This document shows, piece after piece, positions 8,399-16,796 of a stretch of 64,000 bases of DNA. Each line of letters opens with the position of its first letter. Positions within the stretch are counted from its first letter, which is position 1. Both the position numbers and the translations under genes were made by a program. The stretch comes from Chlorogloeopsis sp. ULAP01 (lineage in GTDB: Bacteria; Cyanobacteriota; Cyanobacteriia; Cyanobacteriales; Nostocaceae), in the NCBI RefSeq assembly GCF_030381805.1, contig NZ_JAUDRH010000018.1, forward strand, positions 62,001 through 126,000, given 5' to 3'. Under the pieces are notes generated by a model. It did not search any database. It saw only the letters and a program-made list of their open reading frames with translations, and was not told where the DNA came from.

Positions 8399-8560
8399 AT
8401 GCTTATGATTACAAACAGGCTTGAAGCCGTTAGAAAAGCACGGGAAGCTCATAGAGAAAGTATTCGCAGAAGCCTGCAACATCGTTTGGAAGTAGCTAGA
8501 GCTAGAGGTGATGAGAAACTAGTTCGTCAGCTAGAGGACGAGATGAAATATTTTAGCTAG
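8399..8560 (+). CDS. Small basic helical protein (53 aa)
   Basis: A 53-residue ORF starting MLMITNRLEAVRKAREAH and ending RQLEDEMKYFS. It is highly charged, predicted entirely helical, with an Arg/Glu-rich middle (HRESIRRSLQHRLEVARARG). An AGAGGA site lies about 8 bases before the ATG, and a strong intrinsic terminator follows about 45 bases after the stop, so it looks like a real single-gene transcript. I do not recognise a named family; the amphipathic charge pattern suggests an RNA- or protein-binding helix. A second ATG two codons in (8405) is also possible. Confidence 0.6.
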   Translation: MLMITNRLEAVRKAREAHRESIRRSLQHRLEVARARGDEKLVRQLEDEMKYFS

Positions 8561-8606
8561 ATAAAAAGATTATTGTTCATAGTTTTTCATAGTTTTGTTG
8601 TGTTTT

Positions 8607-8633
8607 AGCCCGCCTAATAAGCGGGCTTTTCTC
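8607..8633 (+). terminator. Rho-independent terminator
   Basis: AGCCCGC-CTAATAA-GCGGGCT followed by TTTTCT, downstream of the 53-residue gene. Confidence 0.85.
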
Positions 8634-8639
8634 TTAATT

Positions 8640-8940
8640 AAAGATGCGTAAAATACAGCAATTTGACATTCAGTTCAGTGCATCATACGATTTTGGATTT
8701 TAAATTTTGGAGCCAGTGCGGTGGTGAACCAGCGCTCTTAGAGAGTTTCCTGCCGCAGGCGACTGGTGTAGACGCAGAGCGGGCGCAAGTAAGGGTTCCC
8801 CGACATAAAGGAGCCAGCGCGTCGAGTGCGACTGGCATCACCTGGCGTTAAATGGCGTGACTTTGGATTGAGAGCCGCCTTCTAAGTCTGGGTTGGGTGA
8901 ATCCATCTATCGCAATTATTTTTTCAATTGGTATTACCTA
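8640..8940. repeat. GC-rich interspersed repeat region
   Basis: No gene seen. From about 8708 to 8850 the sequence carries GGAGCCAGTGCGGTGGTG, GGAGCCAGCGCGTCGAGTG and GGCGTTAAATGGCGTGAC, related to the repeat block at 1320-1440. The block ends near a CAATTGGTATT motif. Confidence 0.5.
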
Positions 8941-8950
8941 ACGAGCCTTT

Positions 8951-10246
8951 TTATTTTTTAACTAAAATATACGCTGTCGCATATTCAGGCAATTGGCTGA
9001 TATGCTGTCTAAAGCTATTTTGATTCTGAAAGATACCAGCTAAAAAATCAAGTTGATAAAGATTGGGTAAAAATGCTCCGCCTGTATCTGCTACGATTCC
9101 CATTTTTAGTCGTTTGCTTCCACCTTGAGGATACTCAAGCACAATTATTTTGCCTAAACCGATGTTTAGGACATCTCCAGCAAAAGTTACCCCTGGTTTA
9201 ATAGAAATTTTTGCGTCTATCTCATAACCATAACCTTTGATAGCATCAACCTGTCTAAAATACCAATAACGCTTTTGCGCTCTGGGCGATACTCCTTTTA
9301 TATAAGGTATTCCATTGTTTCTATCTACATTAAAAAATGCCTTAGAGCCATCATTAAAATTAATCAATATTGTTCCCTGCATCAATGCTTCTTCTAATCC
9401 TTCTCTGGTGAGATAGGCGAGAGGTTCAACTTTGCCAAACTCTTTACCACCTGGTTCATAAATACCAGATAATACATCTTGCTTTGTATATTTGGTATAG
9501 AATTTATTTCCACTTAAATTATCTTTTAAGCTATAAATAGGTGTATTAAATTTAGCTGTTTTTTTACGAGAACCTGGATGGGTAAATACAGCATATTTGG
9601 TAATACGTAAACGTTCTTGATTACGGTTTTGGGGATTATAGGCAGACCATTTGATTACCCGAAAATTCTGGTTAATAAAATTCGGATCTTGTAGGCGAGT
9701 AACCCGATTGTTAGCAATATCTTCTTGCAAAACAGCAATCATAAAATCTAAGGTTTTGAGAACATCTTGTACAGTTACTCCAGAACTAGCTAGCAATCCT
9801 GTACGTAAAACATCTGCGTCTTGGGAAGAGTGGGTTTGGAAATATTTTTTGGTATTATTCAGAACAAATAATAAATCTCTTTGATTGAAGTTTACCTTTG
9901 TGTTTGGTAATTTGGCTGAAGAAAGAATTTGATTACCACGAACACTAAATTTATATTTTTTTAACTCATCTATGACTTTATAGGGTGCTGAACCTGATTT
10001 TTGCTTAGAGAAGGTAGATTTTTGTTTCTCTGTAGAATCTGAAGGTGCGGGCTGTGCGATCGCTGTATTCTGAAAATGCTGTTGGGGTACATCAGAAATT
10101 TCTTGCTGCACAAGAGATACATTTTGTTGTTGGGATAGCTGATTGGTAGTTGATTTACTGTATAAATAACTACTACCTAAACTAATAAGTGATAGAGCGG
10201 CAAAACCCACTGCGAATCGGAATTTTAAGCTAGATAGAATACTCAT
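8951..10246 (-). CDS. MltA-like murein transglycosylase family protein (3D domain)
   Basis: A 431-residue exported protein with an N-terminal hydrophobic anchor or signal (about residues 8-28) and a low-complexity linker to about 85. Its C-terminal half resembles MltA: EEALMQGTILINFNDGSKAF aligns with the domain-B entry of MltA. The VADTGGAFLPNLYQLDFLAG segment is a 3D-type double-psi barrel with the conserved Asp residues. MltA-type enzymes cleave glycan strands to 1,6-anhydro-muropeptides in the periplasm. The sequence is divergent, so catalysis is inferred only. It is monocistronic and convergent with the repeats at 8640-8940. Confidence 0.62.
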   Translation of the reverse strand: MSILSSLKFRFAVGFAALSLISLGSSYLYSKSTTNQLSQQQNVSLVQQEISDVPQQHFQNTAIAQPAPSDSTEKQKSTFSKQKSGSAPYKVIDELKKYKFSVRGNQILSSAKLPNTKVNFNQRDLLFVLNNTKKYFQTHSSQDADVLRTGLLASSGVTVQDVLKTLDFMIAVLQEDIANNRVTRLQDPNFINQNFRVIKWSAYNPQNRNQERLRITKYAVFTHPGSRKKTAKFNTPIYSLKDNLSGNKFYTKYTKQDVLSGIYEPGGKEFGKVEPLAYLTREGLEEALMQGTILINFNDGSKAFFNVDRNNGIPYIKGVSPRAQKRYWYFRQVDAIKGYGYEIDAKISIKPGVTFAGDVLNIGLGKIIVLEYPQGGSKRLKMGIVADTGGAFLPNLYQLDFLAGIFQNQNSFRQHISQLPEYATAYILVKK

Positions 10247-10438
10247 AGGTTGGTAACAATTTTTCTACTGATAAAAGTTAAATTTGTTTAATGTCTGAAT
10301 AACATCAAATTGCTAATTTACCAGTTGTACACACTATAGAACATCAAATTTTATCAAGTTCTACGAGAAAGGGGACTGGGTACTCGTGATTGGGGATTGG
10401 GAAGGATTTCTTTCTCACTACCCAGTACCTATACTCAT

Positions 10439-10564
10439 ATCTTGCATCTGTGCTCTTGTCCTAAAGCTAAAGTCTGATAGAGCAGACTAGGTAAGATTTT
10501 CAGTCCGTTAAAACAGACTTAAGCTAGGGAACTTCAGTTCCAGGTGTTTTAGAAGGTGCAAGAT
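10439..10564. repeat. MITE-like element, ATCTTGCA family, copy 1
   Basis: It begins ATCTTGCATC and ends GGTGCAAGAT, near-perfect 10-bp inverted ends, with internal palindromes AGTCTGATAGAGCAGACT and CAGTCCGTTAAAACAGACT. A second, longer member with perfect ends is at 43478-43637. Confidence 0.65.
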
Positions 10565-10752
10565 GTGAATATACAAAAATCACTTCCAATCCTAAAACTC
10601 TTTCGGGAGGCTTGTAGGAATAGATAGTGTGGGTACATTGTCCATGTTGACAATTCAGTGTGCAATTTAAATTTAGAAATTATCAACAGGTAGCGGCGAG
10701 GAGTCCCCCATTGATCGCCCACCTAAAGGTGGGGGAGGAACGCCGCTCCCGG

Positions 10753-10780
10753 TACTGGGTACTGGGTACTGGGTACTGGG
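10753..10780 (+). repeat. Heptamer tandem repeat (STRR)
   Basis: Four exact head-to-tail TACTGGG units, the short tandemly repeated repetitive sequences known from heterocystous cyanobacteria. Confidence 0.85.
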
Positions 10781-10907
10781 GGAGGTTGCAAAATTTGGGA
10801 GGGGTTTAAAGCCCCTTCCATAATTTTTCCGCTTTCCACCCAATTCCCAGTCACGAGTACCCAGTCCCCAGTCCCTTTTACTTTTATATTCTCAGACGTA
10901 TAAACAG

Positions 10908-11351
10908 ATGATAGCTTGGCAAAAAAGTCTAAATAATCTTATCCTTACAAGCCTACTTGTAATCACCCCTGTCCATACAAATACTTATCTTCGCGCCCAG
11001 TCTCTCCAATCTTCTGAGAACTCAAGCATAAAGATTCTCATCAAAGAAGAGTTGTACTTTGGCTTAAGTAAACCAAACGGAGGAACAATTTCTGAGGAAC
11101 AATGGCAACAATTTTTAAACCGTGTCATCACACCTCGTTTCCAAGAAGGATTAACCGTGATGGATGGCTACGGACAGTATTTGAATAGTTCCGGCAGCCT
11201 GAACAGGGAAAAGACTAAGCTAGTGATTTTGATTTACGAAAATAACCACAAGAGAAATCAGATGATTGAAGAGGTAATCGCAAGTTATAAGCGCGCATTT
11301 CATCAGGAATCTGTTTTACGCGTTACTAGTTCTGTCAAGGTGTCTTTCTAA
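10908..11351 (+). CDS. Exported DUF3574 protein
   Basis: A 147-residue protein with an N-terminal signal-like segment (about residues 9-30, ending near LRAQS). The DUF3574 domain follows: KEELYFGLSKPNGGTISEEQ, a QFLNRVITPRFQEGLTVMDG core, and NREKTKLVILIYENNHKRNQ. Proteins of this family are small, periplasmic and of unknown function in many bacteria. The ATG at 10908 follows an AGACG-rich leader without a strong ribosome-binding site. A spacer of about 130 bases separates it from the SLH gene, and no shared role is evident. Confidence 0.78.
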   Translation: MIAWQKSLNNLILTSLLVITPVHTNTYLRAQSLQSSENSSIKILIKEELYFGLSKPNGGTISEEQWQQFLNRVITPRFQEGLTVMDGYGQYLNSSGSLNREKTKLVILIYENNHKRNQMIEEVIASYKRAFHQESVLRVTSSVKVSF

Positions 11352-11484
11352 GGAATAATTTGTACACTTACAACAGTCTTTCACCGTTAGTAAATTTACT
11401 TAAATAAATGTCTAATAATTTTCTTGAATGACAAGCTCAGGTTAAATTAGCAAAGAATAATATACAAACTAGCAGGGAGCGACA

Positions 11485-13512
11485 ATGGTATCTACTTCTA
11501 CATCTTTCTCTGATATTCAGAACCATTGGGCACGCTTATTTATTAACGCTTTAGCCGAGCGTCGGATTTTAAATGGTTATCCCGATCGCACGTTTCGTCC
11601 TAATAACTCGCTTACTCGCGCTGAGTTTGCAGCCATAATTGTCAAAGTATTTACCCAACCTTCAAAGCGGGAATATGTCCCTTTTATAGATGTTCCGAAT
11701 ACTCATTGGGCAGCGAATGCCATTAAAGGAGCTTATGAAACAGGATTTTTGTCTGGTTACCCCGATCGCACTTTTCGTCCTCATCATAGAATTGCTAGAG
11801 GCGATGTTTTAGTCGCTTTGGTTAATGGTTTAGAACTTACTGCTAATCTTAAACCTGATCGGCTCACAGAACTTTCCCAAATCTACAAAGATACGGCAAA
11901 TATTGCTGGATACGCTAAAAACCAGATAGCTATTGCTACTCAAGCTGGGATCGTAGTTAGTTATCCAGATGTAAAATTACTGAACCCAAATATAGCAGCA
12001 ACTCGTGCCGATGTAGCAGCGATTGTTTATCAAGCCTTGGTGTATCTGGGAAAAGCCGAAAAAATTCCTTCTAATTATATAGTTGCACAACCAACAGCAG
12101 GAACACCAACACCGACACTGCCTAGTACTGTTAAAGTAAATCATCGCCGCGAATTTCGGGGGGCGTGGGTAGCCTGTGTATGGAATAGTGATTGGCCAAA
12201 AAAAGCAGGACTTTCAACTTTACAACAACAAGCTGAGTTAATAAATATTATTGAAAAATTGCAATCACTAAATTTCAATGCCCTGATTTTACAGGTACGA
12301 CCGGAAGGCGATGCATTGTATGCTTCTCAATTAGAACCCTGGAGTGCTTGGTTAACGGGAACTCAAGGTCAAGCACCAATTCCATTTTATGACCCTTTAG
12401 AATTTGCGATCGCTGAATGTCGCAAACGTAATATCGAACTTCATGCTTGGTTCAATCCCTACCGTGCCAAAACTTCTATCAAGCAAGGCAGTAACATCCG
12501 TCCCCACATAGCAGTTACAAATCCAGAATATGTTTATCAGTGGGGCAATCAACTGTGGATGGAGCCAGGGGCGAAAATAGTTCAAGATAGAGTTTACAGC
12601 GTCATTCTAGATGTCGTGCGCCGTTATGATGTCGATGGCATTCATCTAGATGACTATTTTTATCCCTATCCCATTCAAGGGCAGTCTTTTCCAGATAGTA
12701 AAACTTATGCCGCCTATCAAGCAGCTGGTGGTAAACTCAGCTTGGGCGACTGGCGACGAGAAAATGTTAATCAAATGGTACTGCGCCTAGCAGAGGAAAT
12801 TAAATCAACAAAGCCTGATGTAAAATTTGGCATTAGTCCCTTTGGTATTTACCGTCCTGGGCAACCTCCTGGTATAACTGGTTTGGATGCCTACAATGTA
12901 CTGTATGCCGATGCCAAAAAATGGCTGGAACAAGGCTGGATTGATTATATCGCCCCACAGCTTTACTGGCGTACTGATCAAACACAACAAAGTTATCCAG
13001 CCCTGTTAAAGTGGTGGACAGAAATTAATCCGAAACAGCGACACATTTACGCTGGTAACAATATTTCCCAGTTAGACGGTAAAGCTTGGAAAGATGAGGA
13101 AATAGAAAAGCAAATCAAGATTAGCCGTAACCTAGCCGGAGATTTATCCGTGGGGAATATTTTCTTTAGTACCAATTCTCTGATCGAAAATCGCCAAGGC
13201 ATCTCTGATAAATTCCAAAATTCCCTGTATGCCAAACTAGCATTAGTTCCTACTATGTCTTGGCAGAATACAACGCCACCAGCACCGCCGACTGCACTGC
13301 AAGTAAACAACCGCAAACTTTCTTGGCAGCCGAGTGATGATAAAAAAATTCGTTCTTGGACACTTTACAGGCAAAGTGGCGATAGTTGGATACTTCAGCG
13401 AGTTTTATCTGCTGGTACTGCCTTTGCCACAGTTGAACCGGGAACTTATGCTGTGTGTGCAGTAGATCGGTTAGCGAATGAAAGTGTCGGGGTGGTGATA
13501 TCGGTTGCTTAG
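11485..13512 (+). CDS. SLH-domain glycoside hydrolase-like protein (GHL10/DUF187)
   Basis: A 675-residue protein. Residues 1-190 hold three SLH modules (FSDIQNHWARLFINALAERR; GYPDRTFRPNNSLTRAEFAA and two more), which bind pyruvylated secondary cell-wall polymer or the outer-membrane-peptidoglycan interface. A Pro/Thr linker follows. A GHL10 (DUF187) TIM-barrel runs from REFRGAWVACVWNSDWP (about 222) to about 560, with ILQVRPEGDALYAS, HAWFNPYRA and DGIHLDDYFYPYP motifs. A C-terminal fibronectin-like module closes it (SWQPSDDKKIRSWTLYRQ). GGGAG lies 8 bases before the ATG. No classical signal peptide is seen, which is unusual for an SLH protein; an upstream extension is not open. Confidence 0.87.
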   Translation: MVSTSTSFSDIQNHWARLFINALAERRILNGYPDRTFRPNNSLTRAEFAAIIVKVFTQPSKREYVPFIDVPNTHWAANAIKGAYETGFLSGYPDRTFRPHHRIARGDVLVALVNGLELTANLKPDRLTELSQIYKDTANIAGYAKNQIAIATQAGIVVSYPDVKLLNPNIAATRADVAAIVYQALVYLGKAEKIPSNYIVAQPTAGTPTPTLPSTVKVNHRREFRGAWVACVWNSDWPKKAGLSTLQQQAELINIIEKLQSLNFNALILQVRPEGDALYASQLEPWSAWLTGTQGQAPIPFYDPLEFAIAECRKRNIELHAWFNPYRAKTSIKQGSNIRPHIAVTNPEYVYQWGNQLWMEPGAKIVQDRVYSVILDVVRRYDVDGIHLDDYFYPYPIQGQSFPDSKTYAAYQAAGGKLSLGDWRRENVNQMVLRLAEEIKSTKPDVKFGISPFGIYRPGQPPGITGLDAYNVLYADAKKWLEQGWIDYIAPQLYWRTDQTQQSYPALLKWWTEINPKQRHIYAGNNISQLDGKAWKDEEIEKQIKISRNLAGDLSVGNIFFSTNSLIENRQGISDKFQNSLYAKLALVPTMSWQNTTPPAPPTALQVNNRKLSWQPSDDKKIRSWTLYRQSGDSWILQRVLSAGTAFATVEPGTYAVCAVDRLANESVGVVISVA

Positions 13513-13584
13513 GCAAGGGAACTCTTAACGGGGAACAGGGAACAGCACAGAAAATATTGTAATTAATTTAACTAATTCTAACTT

Positions 13585-13812
13585 TTAGGAACTAGCTTCT
13601 ACACTTTCAATGTATTGGCTTTCCATGAGAAATGCTCCCCTTGCAAAGCGCACACCCCAGTAACCTCCGGGGCGACGATCTAGAACTATGCCTTCTTCGC
13701 CAATGTCAATCACATCCGGGGGACGCAGCATGGGCATCGGTTCAGCAGTTTTGACATAAGACGGTAGTGCCACAACACGGACTTTACTGCCAACGGTAAA
13801 CTCTTTGGACAT
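13585..13812 (-). CDS. sipA: SipA, NblS-interacting regulator
   Basis: A 75-residue protein of the DUF3148 family. The conserved run VRVVALPSYVKTAEPMPMLR and the SH3-like core EEGIVLDRRPGGYWGVRF identify it as SipA. SipA binds the sensor kinase NblS (DspA/Hik33) and stimulates the NblS-RpaB signalling pathway for high light and stress. Length and motifs are normal. The upstream spacer (13820-13912) consists of short tandem repeats, so the promoter must lie within or beyond repeat DNA. Confidence 0.93.
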   Translation of the reverse strand: MSKEFTVGSKVRVVALPSYVKTAEPMPMLRPPDVIDIGEEGIVLDRRPGGYWGVRFARGAFLMESQYIESVEASS

Positions 13813-13819
13813 AACTATA

Positions 13820-13912
13820 GGGGACAGGGGACAGGGAACAGGGAACAGTTAACAAACAACTAATTGAATGATAACTGTTCACTGATAACTGAATAACTGA
13901 TAACTGCTAAGG
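13820..13912 (+). repeat. Short tandem repeats (STRR)
   Basis: GGGGACA / GGGAACA heptamers are followed by TGATAAC / TGAATAAC units, filling the gap between sipA and the chelatase gene. Confidence 0.75.
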
Positions 13913-14938
13913 AGCTTGCCAAATTTTTTGATGGTAGTGCTCTATATCTGCGTAGGGATCTACGGGAGGATGGGAGTGATCGTGAGTGTGATGATGGTGG
14001 TGATGGTGGTGGTGATGATCGTGAGAATGCCCATTCCCATGATGATTTGCCAAAGCTGCTAGCCGGAATTTGCACATCTCACAATTCATCTGTACTTGTC
14101 CTAATTGAGTTTCAATTTCTCGCTCTCGCAGTACAGAAAATAACTGTGGATGCAAGCCCATTTCTGGCAGAGAAGTCATCAAAATTTCTGGGTGTTGTTC
14201 CTGCTGTTGGGCTGTAATGTTAAAGATTTTTTTCACTAAAGCGCCAGTGAACAGGAAATATGGTAAGACAATAATACGTTTTGGCTGGTACAAGCGGGCG
14301 CGACGAAAGCCTTCTTCGAGCCTGGGGTGGGTAATGCCGATAAAGCAAGTTTCAACAGTAGAGTAGCCACTACCTTCCCAAAGAATGCGGGCGAGTTTGT
14401 AAACATCACCATTGGCATCGGGATCGCTAGAACCACGACCGACGAACAAAAGTACTGTATCAGCGCGAGAAATTTGATGGGGATTATTTTCTGGTTTGTC
14501 GAGTTCAGCTAAACGCGATCGCCACAACTCGATGATGGCAGGGGTAATGCCAAAGTGCCTGCCGTAGTGAAATTTCAAGTGTGGATACTTGCTCTTAGCG
14601 CGATCGAGTTCATTAGTAATATCAAATTTATTATGTCGTGCAGCGAATAAAAGCACTGGTAATACGGAAAATTCCGTGTAGCCTTTTTCTACGCACTGGT
14701 CAATTCCTTCCTGAATAGTAGGGCCAGTTAATTCCAAAAAACAAGGCAAAACTGGACGTGATGCATCCAAAGATTGATAGATAGCAGCAAAATCTAATAA
14801 AGCTTGCCTCCCTTCTGCATCCCTTGTACCATGACCAATCATCAACAAAGGACGTTTAATGGGCAGCGCAGGTAATTGCAGGCGAGCAACGGATGGGGAT
14901 TCCAATTGGGTAAGACTTGTTGGGTTAAAAATAGGCAT
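13907..14938 (-). CDS. cbiX: Sirohydrochlorin cobaltochelatase-type protein CbiX with His-rich tail
   Basis: A 343-residue two-domain (long) CbiX. The first domain starts LLMIGHGTRDAEGRQALLDF and includes VLLFAARHNKFDITNE; these two His residues are the metal-binding/catalytic pair. The second domain starts VLLFVGRGSSDPDANGD, where the His is replaced. A C-terminal extension carries a CEMC pair and a His-rich run of about 25 residues (GNGHSHDHHHH onward), typical of metal storage or delivery. CbiX inserts cobalt into sirohydrochlorin early in anaerobic cobalamin synthesis. A cobalamin riboswitch directly upstream supports that assignment. Confidence 0.9.
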   Translation of the reverse strand: MPIFNPTSLTQLESPSVARLQLPALPIKRPLLMIGHGTRDAEGRQALLDFAAIYQSLDASRPVLPCFLELTGPTIQEGIDQCVEKGYTEFSVLPVLLFAARHNKFDITNELDRAKSKYPHLKFHYGRHFGITPAIIELWRSRLAELDKPENNPHQISRADTVLLFVGRGSSDPDANGDVYKLARILWEGSGYSTVETCFIGITHPRLEEGFRRARLYQPKRIIVLPYFLFTGALVKKIFNITAQQQEQHPEILMTSLPEMGLHPQLFSVLREREIETQLGQVQMNCEMCKFRLAALANHHGNGHSHDHHHHHHHHHHTHDHSHPPVDPYADIEHYHQKIWQAP

Positions 14939-14950
14939 TCTGAATTTAAG

Positions 14951-15130
14951 CTCCTTTCCTGTGCAACGCAGGAAATAGAGTGAGCAAGTAACAGAATCGG
15001 CGTTCTGGCTTACAATTTGTCATTAGTCATTAGCTTTTGATCAAGGACAAATGACAAAGGACGAAGGACAAAATTGCTTACAGCTGCGGCACAGCCTCGG
15101 ACTTACACCGATGTTTCCCTCTTCTGTTAC
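14951..15130 (-). promoter_or_regulatory. Cobalamin riboswitch controlling cbiX
   Basis: Read on the minus strand. The P1 arms GTAACAGAA (15130-15122) and TTCTGTTAC (14996-14988) are perfectly complementary. Between them are the conserved GGGAAACATCGGTGTAAGTCC core, the B12 box GCCGCAGCTGTAA (about 15092-15080) and the 3' element AAGCCAGAACGCCGA. Downstream, TTTCCTG/CAGGAAA (14975-14955) forms a hairpin directly next to and partly over the AGGAAAGGAG ribosome-binding site of cbiX, so control is probably translational. The variable arm (15013-15076) is made of short repeats. Confidence 0.9.
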
Positions 15131-15464
15131 GGTTCACGGTTGCCTTGTTATCTTAGCTGAATCTCGTCCAGTTCCAAAATGCAGGGGGAGGGGGTAGAAT
15201 TTTTTACAATCATCTTTTGTAAAACATACTCATATCGACTATGAATATTTATAAAATCTGATGATACTTTCTAGTTGAGTCTTACACAATTGAAGTAGGC
15301 AACACGATGGAGAAGGTAATTGATCTAATGTTGCCAGCTATGGCAGATGTTTTTCTATGTAACCTGCGGTTTACCCAAATTGTTACTCTGCGGTTACGGA
15401 GATGATCTTTACTGCCTAGTGATTTCGTTTAAAAATCGACTGTGAAACAATAGGGAGGTTCACC
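15131..15464. other. Divergent promoter region between cbiX leader and ferritin-like gene
   Basis: No gene seen. This 334-base stretch is AT-rich except for a G-run near 15183 (GCAGGGGGAGGGGG). It must hold the outward promoters of the riboswitch transcript and of the ferritin-like gene. I could not place convincing -35/-10 boxes. Confidence 0.4.
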
Positions 15465-16148
15465 ATGGCTAAAGTTGCACAGCAAATGGTGGAGCAATCC
15501 GGAATTGATGTGAAGGAACTGGTGGAAAAGCTTGTCCGGGCAGCAGCAGCAGAATTTACAACATACTACTATTACACGATTTTGCGAGCCAATGCTATCG
15601 GCATTGAAGGTGAGGGATTAAAAGAAATTATTGAGGATGCTCGATTGGAGGATCGCAACCATTTCGAGGCTCTGGTTCCGCGTATTTATGAATTAGGTGG
15701 CGAACTACCACGAGACATTCGCGACTTTTCCAATGTGGCTGCTTGTCCTGATGCTTACCTGCCAGAACGCGATCGCGGTAATGGTAATGAAAGTACATCA
15801 GCACGAGTTGGCTTTACCAGTGGTGGAACTGAGGAGGCAAAGCAAGCAATCTCTGAGGTTAAGCAGGGAGTGGAACAAGGTAATATTAGGCCGATGTTGC
15901 AGGTATTGGTAGAAGCCGAGCGCTGTGCAATCAGGGTTTATACTGATATTTGCAATATGACTTTCGGTAAAGATCATCGTACCTACGAGCTGTCTCTAGC
16001 GATCTTGAATGAAGAAATAGAGCATGAAGCTTGGTTTAGCGAGTTTCTCGGTGAGGGGCCATCAGGACACTTCCGTCGAGGCGCACCAGGTGAATCACCT
16101 TATACCTCTCGGTTCTTGGTTGTGCCTAATGGTCATAATGGCAAATAA
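15465..16148 (+). CDS. Ferritin-like (Dps-like/bacterioferritin-type) protein
   Basis: A 227-residue four-helix-bundle protein. Ferroxidase-type ligands are visible: Glu in RAAAAEFTTYYYYTILRANA, ExxH in LEDRNHFEALV, Glu in VLVEAERCAIRVYTDIC, and ExxH in NEEIEHEAWFSEFLGEG. This spacing fits the Dps-like (DPSL) / ferritin-like group with an intrasubunit di-iron site rather than classical Dps. Such proteins store iron or detoxify peroxide. A strong AGGGAGG site precedes the ATG. The C-terminal tail (about 30 residues after SGHF) is low-complexity. The adjacent Rieske gene could supply electrons, but a spacer of short repeats separates them. Confidence 0.8.
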   Translation: MAKVAQQMVEQSGIDVKELVEKLVRAAAAEFTTYYYYTILRANAIGIEGEGLKEIIEDARLEDRNHFEALVPRIYELGGELPRDIRDFSNVAACPDAYLPERDRGNGNESTSARVGFTSGGTEEAKQAISEVKQGVEQGNIRPMLQVLVEAERCAIRVYTDICNMTFGKDHRTYELSLAILNEEIEHEAWFSEFLGEGPSGHFRRGAPGESPYTSRFLVVPNGHNGK

Positions 16149-16154
16149 GTAAGT

Positions 16155-16290
16155 TATACAGCGAACAGGTGACAGGTGACAGGGAACAGGGACAAACACG
16201 AGGACAAGAGGACAAGGGGCAAGAACGTGATTCACAATTCCCCGTGTCCTTTTCTTCCCGATCACCAATCCCCAATCCCTAGTCTCCTGT
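16155..16290 (+). repeat. Short tandem repeats (STRR)
   Basis: GAACAGG / GTGACAGG and GACAAGG units are followed by CCCCAATCCC units between the ferritin-like and Rieske genes. The open frame that starts at 16176 runs through them, so its first 50 or so residues are repeat-encoded. Confidence 0.7.
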
Positions 16291-16346
16291 TTTCCTCTCA
16301 GAAAGAAACTTTATATACGGGAGCGCTCAGGTTGGAGTCAGAGACA

Positions 16347-16712
16347 GTGTCTTATGTAACATTGGCAAGGGTAGAAGAGATTTCGCCAGGGCAAACACGG
16401 ATGGTACAGGTAGGATCTTGTCTGATTTTGCTTGTAAATGATTTAGGTGAATTCTACGCCTTACAGGGTTTGTGCGGACACCAAAATTTACCACTAACAG
16501 GAAGTAAGGTTTGGCAAGGAGTACTGGATTGCCCTTGGCATCATTTTCAGTATGACCTCCGCACGGGAGAGAATCTCTACCCCAAACGCATCTACCCGCT
16601 CAATGCTCTCCCTAAACTAAGAGAGCAAATCTCCTCCCTGCGTACCTATCCTGTACAAATAGTTGATGGAAAAGTGCAAGTGAGGGTGCCGGAAAGCTGT
16701 GAGCTAGGCTAA
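16347..16712 (+). CDS. Rieske [2Fe-2S] ferredoxin-like protein
   Basis: A 121-residue soluble Rieske protein. The two cluster-binding motifs are LCGHQNLPLTG and DCPWHHFQYDLRTG, giving CxH and CxxH ligands. It resembles stand-alone Rieske ferredoxins and NirD-like or dioxygenase ferredoxin subunits, which pass single electrons in the cytoplasm. The GTG at 16347 with GGAG 10 bases upstream is preferred over the ATG at 16176, because the extra N-terminus is encoded by repeat sequence. Partner enzyme unknown; the neighbours are a ferritin-like and a pentapeptide-repeat gene. Confidence 0.82.
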   Translation: MSYVTLARVEEISPGQTRMVQVGSCLILLVNDLGEFYALQGLCGHQNLPLTGSKVWQGVLDCPWHHFQYDLRTGENLYPKRIYPLNALPKLREQISSLRTYPVQIVDGKVQVRVPESCELG

Positions 16713-16796
16713 AAAATAGCCGATGAGTTGTCAGGTAATTTCAAATTTGAGGTGGAAGCCTGGGCAGATCAGAGGTAGCGTTGAGAGGCAAATCAT

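Larger units (their letters stand above)
10247..10907. other. Intergenic region with STRR and MITE-like element
   Basis: No gene seen. A GGGGACTGGGTACTCGTGA-type short repeat lies at 10371-10405, a MITE-like element at 10439-10564, a TACTGGG tandem at 10753-10780, and the complementary CCCAGTCACGAGTACCCAGT at about 10844-10875 just before the DUF3574 gene. The first and last are inverted with respect to each other and could pair. Confidence 0.6.

Noticed and set aside
10753..10780. CRISPR-like regular repeats
   Set aside because: Contiguous heptamers without spacers; ordinary STRR.
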